24,543 nucleotides of DNA from Bacteroidetes bacterium UBA6161 (GTDB lineage: Bacteria > Bacteroidota > Bacteroidia > NS11-12g > UBA955). The notes beneath the pieces were generated by a model, which worked only from the letters and a program-made list of their open reading frames with translations, did no database searches and had not been told where the DNA came from. Positions 17,154 through 24,449 of the stretch are shown here, piece after piece (the first letter of the stretch is position 1; each line of letters starts with the position of its first letter). The stretch lies in the NCBI GenBank assembly GCA_002422315.1, contig DIUJ01000002.1, positions 1 to 24,543 on the forward strand, given 5' to 3'. A program made the position numbers and the translations under genes.

Positions 17154-17912
17154 ATGGATACAACAGATTCTGTATTGATTTCTGTAATAACTGTTACCTA
17201 CAATAATTTAGGAGGCTTGCAGAAAACCATACAATCTATTAATAATCAAACATGTAGAAGTAACATACAGTGGGTATGTATAGACGGAGGTTCTTCTGAT
17301 GGTTCTGCTCATTTTGTAAAGCATCAGATTCATTCGCAAGATTATTTTTGTAGTGAGCGCGACAATGGTTTGTATGATGCTATGAACAAAGGAATAGCTG
17401 CTAGCAAAGGTGAATTTGTTTGGTTTTTAAATGCCGGAGACACTTTTTATTCAAATGAAACAGTTGCCAATTGTATAAGTAACTGCTCTAGTTCCGATTT
17501 GCTATATGGCGAAACCATGCTTGTAACAGAAGAACATATTCAAGTAGCCACAAGGAGTAAGAGCAGCTCTAGAAGATTACCCCAAAATTTAAGTTATAAA
17601 AGTTTACTGGGTGGTATGGTTGTAAACCATCAATCCGTGTTGCTAAGGAAAAGTTTTTGTTTAAATTTTGACCTTCGCTATGCCATTGCTGCCGATTATG
17701 ATTGGCTTTGCAGAGTTCTGAAACAAAACCCAAGGACATACAATACCAATCAAATTTTATCAAATTTTGAATTAGGCGGGCTTTCCAGCAGGAAACTTAG
17801 AAAAAGCTGGAAAGAGCGTTTCCACATTATGTGTAATCATTTTGGAATACTTCAAACACTATTTGCTCATATTTGGATAGTTATTAGAGCAATTTTTCAT
17901 AAAATCAAATGA
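17154..17912 (+). CDS. Glycosyltransferase family 2 (GT-A fold)
   Basis: This is a 252-residue inverting-type GT2 enzyme. The N-terminal nucleotide-binding strand is VISVITVTYNN-like (8-18), followed by CIDGGSSDGS (42-51), SERDNGLYDAMNKG (67-80) and NAGD (93-96) at the position of the DxD metal site. Asp in AADYDWLCRVL (near 178-188) could be the catalytic base region. The set resembles the colanic-acid WcaA/WcaE-like group. The C-terminal region is helical and amphipathic, ending with a hydrophobic IWIVIRAIF stretch that could sit on the membrane. The ATG follows the YfhO stop at once and has an AGGAG at 17143-17147, one of the few good ribosome sites here. The stop overlaps the phosphoesterase start (ATGA). 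Confidence 0.93.
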   Translation: MDTTDSVLISVITVTYNNLGGLQKTIQSINNQTCRSNIQWVCIDGGSSDGSAHFVKHQIHSQDYFCSERDNGLYDAMNKGIAASKGEFVWFLNAGDTFYSNETVANCISNCSSSDLLYGETMLVTEEHIQVATRSKSSSRRLPQNLSYKSLLGGMVVNHQSVLLRKSFCLNFDLRYAIAADYDWLCRVLKQNPRTYNTNQILSNFELGGLSSRKLRKSWKERFHIMCNHFGILQTLFAHIWIVIRAIFHKIK

Positions 17913-18415
17913 AAAAAATTTTATTGATTTCCGATACACATGGGGTTCTCCTTGCAGATGTTATGAAACACGTAGCAGAAGCAGACGAGGTATGGCATGC
18001 AGGGGATTGGGGCGGTGGAAAAGAAGCGTTTTCTTTGCTAGAAGATACAGGAAAAACGATTCGTGGTGTTTATGGGAATATTGATGGTACATTTATACGT
18101 TCGGTGTGTCCAGAGAACTTGTTTTTTGTATGCGAAGGGCTTAAAGTTTGGATTACTCATATAGGTGGATATCCTGGAAGATATGCCAAAGGGATTAAGC
18201 AACAGCTTGTTCAGCACAAACCAGACTTGTTTATCTGTGGGCATTCTCATATACTTAAGGTACAGAGAGACCCTGAACTAAAAGTAATGCATTTTAACCC
18301 TGGCGCAGCAGGTGTTCATGGTTTCCATAAGTTTAGAACCATGCTTAGATTCGAGATAGAGAATGCAAAAATCCAAAATTTGGTAGTTATAGACCTTGGC
18401 CTGAGAGCGGAATAA
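17909..18415 (+). CDS. YfcE/MJ0936-type metallophosphoesterase
   Basis: This is a 168-residue calcineurin-like phosphodiesterase with all metal-binding motifs of the small YfcE/MJ0936 group: SDTHG (8-12, with D9 and H11), AGDWGG (D33), YGNID (N57), THIGGYPG (H84) and GHSH (H112, H114). It should be a cytoplasmic, di-metal phosphoesterase; the natural substrate of this group is not settled. It has no signal peptide. The start overlaps the GT2 stop by ATGA, so it is translated together with a glycosyltransferase, and a role around nucleotide-sugar or lipid-carrier metabolism is possible but only inferred from position. It ends 21 nt before the convergent GNAT gene. Confidence 0.93.
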   Translation: MKKILLISDTHGVLLADVMKHVAEADEVWHAGDWGGGKEAFSLLEDTGKTIRGVYGNIDGTFIRSVCPENLFFVCEGLKVWITHIGGYPGRYAKGIKQQLVQHKPDLFICGHSHILKVQRDPELKVMHFNPGAAGVHGFHKFRTMLRFEIENAKIQNLVVIDLGLRAE

Positions 18416-18436
18416 GTCTGTTTGTATAAAACACTC

Positions 18437-19003
18437 TTATTTTGTAAGTTCAAATTCGAAATCTAAAATACTGTAAACTTCAGAATCCCAAAACCGGCCA
18501 CCAAAAAACTCGTTCTGCCTCAATAATCCTTCTCTTTTAAAGTTGTTTTTTTCTAAAACCCTCTTAGAAGCATCGTTCAAAGGGTCTATAATAGCCTCTA
18601 CTCTATGAAAATGTATCTTTTTAAAGGCAAATTCTAATATTTTGTGGACCGCTTCACTTGTGTAACCTTGGTTTTGAAATTCTGGTAAAAGCATGTAACC
18701 CAGTTCTGTGCTATAATGCTCCGGTTTGCTGCGGTATAAGCCCATAAATCCAATCGCCTTTGCACTCTTTTTTTCTACTACAGCCCAGTTAATATCTGTA
18801 TTGTTGTCAATTTTTTTATTCATAAGCGCAATCAAGTCTTCTGCTTGGCCTAGGTTTTTAAGAAGTGGACGAGGCAAGTATTTCATATTTTGAGGATTGC
18901 TCCTAAGCGCATAAACCATTGAACTATCACTAGGTTTTAGCCTGCGTAAAAATAACCTTGCAGACTCTAGCTCTGGAAAAGGATAAAAGGATAAGTGTAA
19001 CAT
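18437..19003 (-). CDS. GNAT family N-acetyltransferase (RimJ/RimL-like)
   Basis: This is a 188-residue acetyltransferase of the RimJ/RimL-like (Acetyltransf_3) group that transfers acetyl from acetyl-CoA to an amine. It opens with the typical ESARLFLRRLKPSDSSMVY segment. The acetyl-CoA region is ELGYMLLPEFQNQGYTSEAV (about 118-137), where QNQGYTSEA stands for the Q/R-x-x-G-x-G/A pyrophosphate loop, followed by HFHRVEAIIDPLNDASKRVLEKNNF. The substrate may be a ribosomal protein N-terminus or another amine and cannot be decided here. The ATG at 19003 is followed upstream by a TAnnTTTG match (TAATTTTG, 19014-19021, minus) that would give a very short leader. Confidence 0.93.
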   Translation of the reverse strand: MLHLSFYPFPELESARLFLRRLKPSDSSMVYALRSNPQNMKYLPRPLLKNLGQAEDLIALMNKKIDNNTDINWAVVEKKSAKAIGFMGLYRSKPEHYSTELGYMLLPEFQNQGYTSEAVHKILEFAFKKIHFHRVEAIIDPLNDASKRVLEKNNFKREGLLRQNEFFGGRFWDSEVYSILDFEFELTK

Positions 19004-19013
19004 GTTTGTCTTG

Positions 19014-19021
19014 CAAAATTA
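19014..19021 (-). promoter_or_regulatory. Possible -7 box for the GNAT gene
   Basis: The minus strand reads TAATTTTG, an exact TAnnTTTG match, 10 nt before the ATG. A TTG lies upstream at a 24-nt gap, just outside the usual spacing. The resulting leader would be only a few bases long. Confidence 0.35.
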
Positions 19022-19151
19022 AGGGAGTGTATAATAATAACCTAACAAGAATGTCTTTGTAAAGTCACAAAAAGCTTCTAGGGTTTAAAAATTATCGAAG
19101 CGATTTATAACAAAAAAGAAAGTGTATTATAAGGTGAATAAACACCCAAAA

Positions 19152-20192
19152 CTATTTCAAATAAGCAGCATGAAGCGCTCGTAGCTTACTCAACTTGGGG
19201 CTTATAACGGCTGCGCAATAGGGTTGGGAGCTGTTTTGATTGTAATAATCCTGATGGTATTCTTCTGCTGTATAGTAGTTTATTAACTTGGATACTTCGG
19301 TAACAATTGGCTGAGAAAAAATCTCTTTTTGGTTTAAATCTCTAACAATTTTCTCGCCTGTTTCTTTCTGTTCTGGAGTAGTATAAAATATTACACTTCT
19401 GTATTGAGTACCTATGTCGTTGCCCTGTCTATTTAGTGTAGTTGGGTCGTGGGTAGTCATAAAAATTTCTAGCAAGGTATACAAGGATATTTCAGATGGT
19501 TTATACCAAACTTTTAACACTTCTGCATGGCCTGTTTTGCCTGTACAAATCTCTTTGTAGCTTGGGTTTTTTATAAATCCGCCACTGTATCCAGACTCCA
19601 CTTTTTCTACACCTTTTATTCTTTGCATTACAGCTTCTACACACCAAAAACATCCTCCTCCTATAACTATAGAGTCTATTTCATTTTTTTCGCTTGCAGG
19701 CTTAAAACCCATAGACAGAGAGTTTACACAGTAGCGTAACCCTGTTTCTGTTGGTCCATCATCAAACAAGTGACCGAGATGCCCCCCACAGTTTGCACAA
19801 ACTATTTCGGTTCGTATCATTCCGTGGCTGCGGTCTTCTATCTTTAGAATTTTGCCACCTTCTATTTCTTTGTCGAAACTAGGCCAACCACAGTGAGAAT
19901 CAAATTTCATGCTGTCTGCAAATAGCTCGTTTCCACAGCCTCCACAGGTATAAGTGCCTTTTTCGTTGTGGTTTAGTAGTGCCCCGGTATAAGGTCTTTC
20001 GGTCCCTTTTTCTCTTAAAATTCTAAACTGTTCTGGGCTTAGAATTTCTTTCCATTCTTCTTCTGTTTTTTGCATGTCGTTGTTGCCTGTTGTAAATTGT
20101 TTTTGTTGATTGCTTGTTTTTGGAGAACAAGCACTAATAAATGCCAAGATAGTTACGGTTATAACTTGTTTAAAGTATTGCTTGTTTCCCAT
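19152..20192 (-). CDS. msrBA: MsrB-MsrA fusion methionine sulfoxide reductase, lipoprotein
   Basis: This is a bifunctional enzyme of 346 residues that reduces both stereoisomers of methionine sulfoxide in damaged proteins. The N-terminus is a lipoprotein signal (lipobox ISAC, Cys22), so it is predicted to work outside the cytoplasm. The MsrB half (about 43-165) has two zinc CxxC pairs (C83/C86 and C132/C135), the CGWPSF motif and the catalytic Cys155 in RYCVNS. The MsrA half (about 173-330) has the GCFWC motif with catalytic Cys181 and the GYSGG segment. The B-then-A order is the reverse of the MsrA-MsrB order of PilB of Neisseria, and no thioredoxin domain is attached, so an external electron donor is needed. 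The gene follows the M1-barrel gene by 75 nt on the same strand. Confidence 0.95.
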   Translation of the reverse strand: MGNKQYFKQVITVTILAFISACSPKTSNQQKQFTTGNNDMQKTEEEWKEILSPEQFRILREKGTERPYTGALLNHNEKGTYTCGGCGNELFADSMKFDSHCGWPSFDKEIEGGKILKIEDRSHGMIRTEIVCANCGGHLGHLFDDGPTETGLRYCVNSLSMGFKPASEKNEIDSIVIGGGCFWCVEAVMQRIKGVEKVESGYSGGFIKNPSYKEICTGKTGHAEVLKVWYKPSEISLYTLLEIFMTTHDPTTLNRQGNDIGTQYRSVIFYTTPEQKETGEKIVRDLNQKEIFSQPIVTEVSKLINYYTAEEYHQDYYNQNSSQPYCAAVISPKLSKLRALHAAYLK

Positions 20193-20267
20193 GTTTTGTT
20201 AACAATGCACTACCTTGTTATGTTTCATTTTATGCACCAAACTTGGCTTTTTAAATCTTGTTTTCAT

Positions 20268-23200
20268 CTAAAAACTCTTGCCTATGCCAATAAGCCACCT
20301 AAAAGCCAAATAGTCTTCTCCTGCGGGTGGTCTATTTAGGAAGAAAGGCATATCGAAGCGCAAGCTAAAAGGTTTAATGGCATTCCTTTTGCCCCAGCTG
20401 CGAATTGTCCATACGCTTCCTATACCCGCATCCATTCTAAAAGGAGCTGCAAAGCCCGGGTTGCCCATAGAACCAGTACTTTGCATGCTAAGGATACCCG
20501 CATCGGCAAACATGTAAGCATCTACTTTTAACCATCTTAGCGCTTTAGGCCTAAAATTAATGTAGTTGTCAAAATCAAATTCTGCAGAAGTAGAAACGCC
20601 AGAATTGCCAAAATATAAGTACTCAATTTGGTTGTTAGAATTTAATGCAGGCGCTAAATAACCGGCATATCCCCTTAGGTTTAAGCCTCCTCCCATGTGG
20701 AAATTCGATGTGCTTGTTCCGTTCCAAAACATGGACCCCGGAATAATGCCAACACTGCGGGTAAATTTGTTGTCCAATAACTCTTCGTCGTTTGCGCCAG
20801 CTAGCATTATTTGCGACTCTCTTACCTGCGAAAACCTAGACTGCATTGTAGCAGCATAAAATCTAGTTCTTAGTGATGATTTTAGTATATTGCTTGTTTG
20901 TTTGGATTCTATTTCAAGTTTATAAAAAAACTGCTCCGTAAAGAGAGATGGGGTTCTAAAACGAATTTCTACCATGCCACTTCCTTTTTTGTATTGGTAG
21001 TTTCTTGTATAGTGTAGGTTAAGGGTATAGTTTTGGCTCGAAAATTTCTGTTGGAAAGTGTTGCCCAGCTCTATTTTTCTATCAAAAAAGTATGGATTGT
21101 CTATTAAATAGGAACTAAAGGCTTTTGCAAATACGTTGATTTTGTTTTTTCCGTAGGATTTGTTTACGCCCAGTATGTCCATGCTAATTCCGTCATTTAG
21201 TCTGCTATGGTAGTAAAACCATGCATCTTTTCCTATTAGGTTTTTGTAGTCTAAGCTGTAGCTAATCCAAGGCGAAACGTCTCTAAATGCGGCATCGCTA
21301 ACCAAATCCTTGTTTCTTCCTATACCTGTATTAAACCAAAATGTACCATCTATTATGTGTTTTTTCTTGGCATAGTTAGCGCTTACATTCACTCCAACCT
21401 TGGTTCCATCTATGCTATTCCACCACAAGTCTGGCCTTATACCAAATGGGTAAGTATAAAAATTCAAAGGTTTTTCTATGCCTTGGTTCAAGTATATTTT
21501 ACCAATCCCTTTGTAGCTATTGTCTATTCTGTAAATGTCTGCTAGCCTTTGGCTAGTGTCGATTTCTATGTTTTTTATTCTTCCCTCTGCCGGTACGGTA
21601 GCGGTATAGGTTTTGTTTAGTTCGCCCCAGCCGCGCCACTGTGGTAGAACTTTTGCCGAAGTTTGTTTTCTAAAATAGGTATTGGGTATATGGTACAGTT
21701 GTTTGTTACCCTTTTTATCGGTCACCACAAAGTCTATTGGCATTTGCATCTCACCATTGCGCTTAAAAGTAATTTTATAGGCCTTGTTTTTTCTCTCCCT
21801 TTTTACTTTTACTATGGCATAATCTATGGATTTTGTGGTTTCAAGCCATTGGTCAAAAAACCAGTTAAGGTCTGCCCCTGTATATTCTATGATGGCTTGT
21901 CTAAAATCTTCGGGGTATGGGTGACAAATTTTCCATTTCTGCACATAATGTTGCATGGCTTTTATAAACAAATCATCGCCAAGGGTATATTGTAGATTTG
22001 CTAGCATAGTAGCAGTCTTGTAATACACATGCCTGTAGCCGCCACCTTTGCCTACTGCGGAGCTAAAATCATCCGAATGGGTGTTTAGGGCTGGGTCAGA
22101 TTGGTTTATAGCATCCGAAAGGTATCCATTGTAAATGCTTCTATCGTCCATAGCTGAGGGGAGCCTCTCTTGTTTGTGGAATTTTTTTAGCGACCAAGTA
22201 GTAAGGTATTGTGTAAATCCCTCGTCCATAAAAGCGCGGTAGGTTTCATTGTTTCCAAGCATACCATAAAACCAATTATGCCCTATTTCGTGGGCAATTA
22301 CGTATTGGTGGCCAGGCCATTCTCCACCATTTAGGGTTATCATTGGGTATTCCATTCCATCTCTAGCATCGGCAGCTACCATTTTGGGGTAAGCATAGGC
22401 GCCAAAGTCTTCGCTGTATGTTTTTACTATAAATGCTACAAAATCTGCGGTAGGTTGCCATCCCCAAGCATTTTGCTCTTGGGCAAGCGCTATACATTCT
22501 ATGCCATTGTACATGGTTTTGCCTATTCTGTAGCTAGGGTCTGCTGTCCAAGCAAAATCATGCACGTTTACAGCGTAGTATTTCCAGGTTTTTTTTCCTG
22601 TTCTTGGAATACTATATTGGTATGCTTGGTTTTTGGGTGTATTGTTTTTGTAATTTTCAATCTTGATTTTTTCATACAAAGACTCAGGCATAGCCTCTGC
22701 TTTGTTTAGCAAACTTCCTGTAGCTTCTACTATGTAATTGTTGGGAAGGGTTAGTTCTACAGAATAGCTTCCATAGTCGCCGTAAAACTCTTTGCTTAAG
22801 TGTTGGTCTGTGTGCCAGCCAAATTTATGGTCGTATACACATATTCTTGGATACCAGAGAACTCCATCAAAATGCTTTACTCCATTGTGTTCAAATTTTT
22901 TCATTCTGCGGCGCAAACTGCCTTGGTCGAAATAGGTGGTAAATTCCATTTCTATCTCTATCGTTTCGCCAGGTGCTACCGTTTTGTTTTTCAGGTTTAT
23001 TATATAAATACTTTGGTCTAGCGTAGAGGAAGTCTCAAAATCCTTAACCTTGTGTTTGTGAATTACTGTACCAAGTTTTTGTTGCTCGTATTTGCCGTAT
23101 TGGGGTACTACTTTGTTTGCGATATTTAAGTTGTGGTAGTCGGTGCCGGGCTGAAAAGCATTTTGGTACAAGCGGAAATACAAGGTACTTAGAGAGGCAG

Positions 23201-23462
23201 GCGAATTGTTGGTGTACAAAAGCACCATTTTGCCCTTAATGGTTTCGCTGCTGTCGTTAAGTTCTGCCTGAATGGTATAGTTTACATCTTGTTGCCAATA
23301 AGCGGCATGGGGTTTTTTATTTTTCCAATACAAAGGATTGCTTTCTACAGCGTAAATACCTGTATAGGGAAGGCTTTGGGCTCTAATGGAGCTAGCCGTC
23401 AACAAAAACGTCAAGAAAAGGGAAATGCCCTTTAGGAATGGGGGCCAAAAAACTAATTTCAT
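20268..23462 (-). CDS. M1 family metallopeptidase fused to an Omp85/BamA-like outer-membrane barrel
   Basis: This is a 1064-residue exported protein with a signal peptide at about 1-29 (ending IRAQ). The M1 peptidase part covers about 30-590. It has GMEYP (369-373) in place of GAMEN, zinc site HEIGH (391-395) with the third ligand E414 exactly 18 residues on, and a downstream YYKTATML segment carrying the catalytic Tyr region. The C-terminal about 400 residues are strand-rich, with GGGLNLRGYAGY (RGY at about 930-932, matching the conserved L6 loop of Omp85 proteins), a FADAG strand, a PFSLRFDMPFFL penultimate strand and a final strand RWLIGIGKSF ending in Phe. I infer a peptidase tethered to its own outer-membrane barrel. 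The frame extends to a TTG at 23480; the ATG at 23462 is preferred. Confidence 0.88.
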   Translation of the reverse strand: MKLVFWPPFLKGISLFLTFLLTASSIRAQSLPYTGIYAVESNPLYWKNKKPHAAYWQQDVNYTIQAELNDSSETIKGKMVLLYTNNSPASLSTLYFRLYQNAFQPGTDYHNLNIANKVVPQYGKYEQQKLGTVIHKHKVKDFETSSTLDQSIYIINLKNKTVAPGETIEIEMEFTTYFDQGSLRRRMKKFEHNGVKHFDGVLWYPRICVYDHKFGWHTDQHLSKEFYGDYGSYSVELTLPNNYIVEATGSLLNKAEAMPESLYEKIKIENYKNNTPKNQAYQYSIPRTGKKTWKYYAVNVHDFAWTADPSYRIGKTMYNGIECIALAQEQNAWGWQPTADFVAFIVKTYSEDFGAYAYPKMVAADARDGMEYPMITLNGGEWPGHQYVIAHEIGHNWFYGMLGNNETYRAFMDEGFTQYLTTWSLKKFHKQERLPSAMDDRSIYNGYLSDAINQSDPALNTHSDDFSSAVGKGGGYRHVYYKTATMLANLQYTLGDDLFIKAMQHYVQKWKICHPYPEDFRQAIIEYTGADLNWFFDQWLETTKSIDYAIVKVKRERKNKAYKITFKRNGEMQMPIDFVVTDKKGNKQLYHIPNTYFRKQTSAKVLPQWRGWGELNKTYTATVPAEGRIKNIEIDTSQRLADIYRIDNSYKGIGKIYLNQGIEKPLNFYTYPFGIRPDLWWNSIDGTKVGVNVSANYAKKKHIIDGTFWFNTGIGRNKDLVSDAAFRDVSPWISYSLDYKNLIGKDAWFYYHSRLNDGISMDILGVNKSYGKNKINVFAKAFSSYLIDNPYFFDRKIELGNTFQQKFSSQNYTLNLHYTRNYQYKKGSGMVEIRFRTPSLFTEQFFYKLEIESKQTSNILKSSLRTRFYAATMQSRFSQVRESQIMLAGANDEELLDNKFTRSVGIIPGSMFWNGTSTSNFHMGGGLNLRGYAGYLAPALNSNNQIEYLYFGNSGVSTSAEFDFDNYINFRPKALRWLKVDAYMFADAGILSMQSTGSMGNPGFAAPFRMDAGIGSVWTIRSWGKRNAIKPFSLRFDMPFFLNRPPAGEDYLAFRWLIGIGKSF

Positions 23463-23477
23463 AAGGTAATTTTGTAG

Positions 23478-23507
23478 CAAATATATGTTTTTTGGCTCTA
23501 TTCAAAA
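23478..23507 (-). promoter_or_regulatory. Promoter of the M1-barrel gene
   Basis: On the minus strand TTTTG (23507-23503) is followed after 17 nt by TATATTTG (23485-23478), an exact TAnnTTTG. The spacing is within the 17-23 nt range reported for flavobacterial housekeeping promoters. The start of transcription would lie about 10 nt before the ATG. This is the best promoter match in the window. Confidence 0.6.
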
Positions 23508-23620
23508 TCTCTGCTATAAAAAAGACTTTTTCACATATTTAGGAAAGGTAATTCTTTAAAATTCCAGAGGCCACATTGGATTAAAAACAATTGCTAACTT
23601 CTTTAAACAAATACTAGGCA

Positions 23621-23662
23621 ATGGGTTACACCCATGGCTAAAGATAACGCACCTTTGGTGCT
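23621..23662 (+). repeat. Palindromic module copy 1
   Basis: The module begins with the perfect palindrome ATGGG-TTACA-CCCAT (23621-23635), continues with GGCTAA and a short spacer, and ends in the palindrome GCACC-TTT-GGTGC (23649-23661). Copy 2 at 23939-23980 has the same order on the same strand. Confidence 0.7.
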
Positions 23663-23670
23663 CATTTTAT

Positions 23671-23839
23671 TACTTTTTGGCATTGACTGATTGGAGATTG
23701 AAGATTTTAGATTTTTTGCTTTATCTCAGACGTAGTTAGTACTATGTATAGATAGCAGGGTTTTCGGCTTCGTTTTCCCTCGGTCTTCGGCTTCGCTCAG
23801 ACCCCGAGGGGTTTATTTGTCTTTTACTTTTTGGCATTG
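23671..23839 (+). repeat. 15-bp direct repeat pair TACTTTTTGGCATTG
   Basis: Identical 15-mers lie at 23671-23685 and 23825-23839, 154 bp apart, each followed by related GATTGG/AGATT-rich sequence. They bracket the GC-rich stem-loop at 23777-23812, so they could be flanks of an inserted segment or part of a larger degenerate repeat. Confidence 0.55.
23777..23812. repeat. GC-rich stem-loop in the repeat region
   Basis: CCCTCGG-TCT (23777-23786) can pair with AGA-CCCCGAGGG (23800-23811) with a 2-nt bulge, enclosing TCGGCTTCGCTC. The TTCGGCTTCG unit also occurs just before it (23763-23772 region). T-rich sequence follows on the plus strand. It could be a terminator for plus-strand transcripts or one more mobile palindrome; I cannot tell which. 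Confidence 0.5.
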
Positions 23840-23938
23840 CCGATTGGGAATTTTAGATTTCAGATTGAAGATTTGTTGTGCTATGGTTAGAGATTTTTCT
23901 AAAATTTCCTTGTTCCGAATCGGGGCTACTTCCTTTCC

Positions 23939-23980
23939 ATGGGCTACACCCAAGGCTAAGTATTACACACTTTTGGTGCT
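23939..23980 (+). repeat. Palindromic module copy 2
   Basis: ATGGGCTACACCCAAGGCTAA (positions 23939-23959) differs from copy 1 at two bases and is followed, after a spacer of similar length, by a degenerate form of the GCACC-TTT-GGTGC palindrome ending GGTGCT at 23980. Confidence 0.65.
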
Positions 23981-24029
23981 TATACGACTATTAGGAATTT
24001 ACTCCCGATTTCTGCATTTGTGCAATGAA

Positions 24030-24073
24030 GCACCAAAGGTGCGCAATCCTTAGCATAGCCTGCAAGGGCTATG
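24030..24073 (-). repeat. Palindromic module copy 3, inverted
   Basis: On the plus strand GCACC-AAA-GGTGC (24030-24042) comes first, then a spacer with CTTAGC, then the palindrome CATAGCC-TGCAAG-GGCTATG (24054-24073). Read on the minus strand this has the same order as copies 1 and 2. The outer palindrome has changed, while the GGTGC half is intact. A half copy, GCGCC-AAA-GGTGC followed by GCAAT, lies at 24100-24117 and shares the 15-mer CCAAAGGTGCGCAAT with it. Confidence 0.65.
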
Positions 24074-24247
24074 AAAGAAATCAAGCCACCACACTACAAG
24101 CGCCAAAGGTGCGCAATAATGGAGCTATGGCGTTGTCACCCAAAAAGAAGAATTCCAAAGGATTAAAAATGTAGTTGTAAAAGTAGTTGTCTGCGTTAAA
24201 AGTCTAGTTACGAAACCCCAAACCATATAGTAAAACTAAGCTAGAAT

Positions 24248-24338
24248 TGAGCTAGGCTTTCAGCCTGCGGTGCTTGTACTTTGTTAAATAACCCAAGGCA
24301 AGGCCTTAGGTTAGACTGAGCTAGGCTTTCAGCCTGCG
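24248..24338 (+). repeat. 22-bp direct repeat pair with AGGCT-TTC-AGCCT palindrome
   Basis: Two identical 22-mers start at 24248 and 24317. Each is TGAGCT followed by the palindrome AGGCT-TTC-AGCCT and GCG. Between them lies one copy of CAAGGCAAGGCCTT (24294-24307). Confidence 0.75.
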
Positions 24339-24449
24339 TAAGTACAGTATCATCAATCATCCGCTACTTCGCCCTGAAAGGGCAACTTATTTCAGCTCAA
24401 GGCAAGGCCTTGGGCTATAAAGCAACGGCAATCAACGCCCTGAAAGGGC
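24294..24449 (+). repeat. Alternating CAAGGCAAGGCCTT and GCCCTGAAAGGGC palindromes
   Basis: CAAGGCAAGGCCTT is found at 24294-24307 and 24398-24411. The palindrome GCCCT-GAA-AGGGC is found at 24371-24383 and 24437-24449. They alternate at intervals of about 15 to 65 bp, each followed by short AT-rich sequence (CAACTTAT, CAGCTTAAT), which suggests spread as small units. Confidence 0.75.

Larger units (their letters stand above)
23621..24449. repeat. Cluster of REP/BIME-like palindromic repeats
   Basis: At least nine short palindromes of several related kinds lie within 830 bp: ATGGG-CCCAT type, GCACC-AAA/TTT-GGTGC type, CATAGCC-GGCTATG, AGGCT-TTC-AGCCT (twice), AAGGCAAGGCCTT (twice) and GCCCT-GAA-AGGGC (twice). 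Some are joined in a fixed order to make larger modules found in both orientations. The layout resembles REP/BIME elements, which in other bacteria are moved by RAYT (Y1 HUH) transposases. No transposase is visible in the window. Confidence 0.7.

Noticed and set aside
19094..19104. Small hairpin ATCG-AAG-CGAT as a terminator for msrBA
   Set aside because: The stem is only 4 bp and it lies about 50 nt after the stop; too weak to support.
23817..24053. 78-codon plus-strand open frame in the right intergenic region
   Set aside because: It runs through copies of the palindromic modules and has no recognisable protein features; it is most likely chance translation of repeats.
24248..24449. Possible CRISPR array
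   Set aside because: The repeats are of several kinds, irregularly spaced, internally palindromic with spacers of uneven length, and no cas gene is near.
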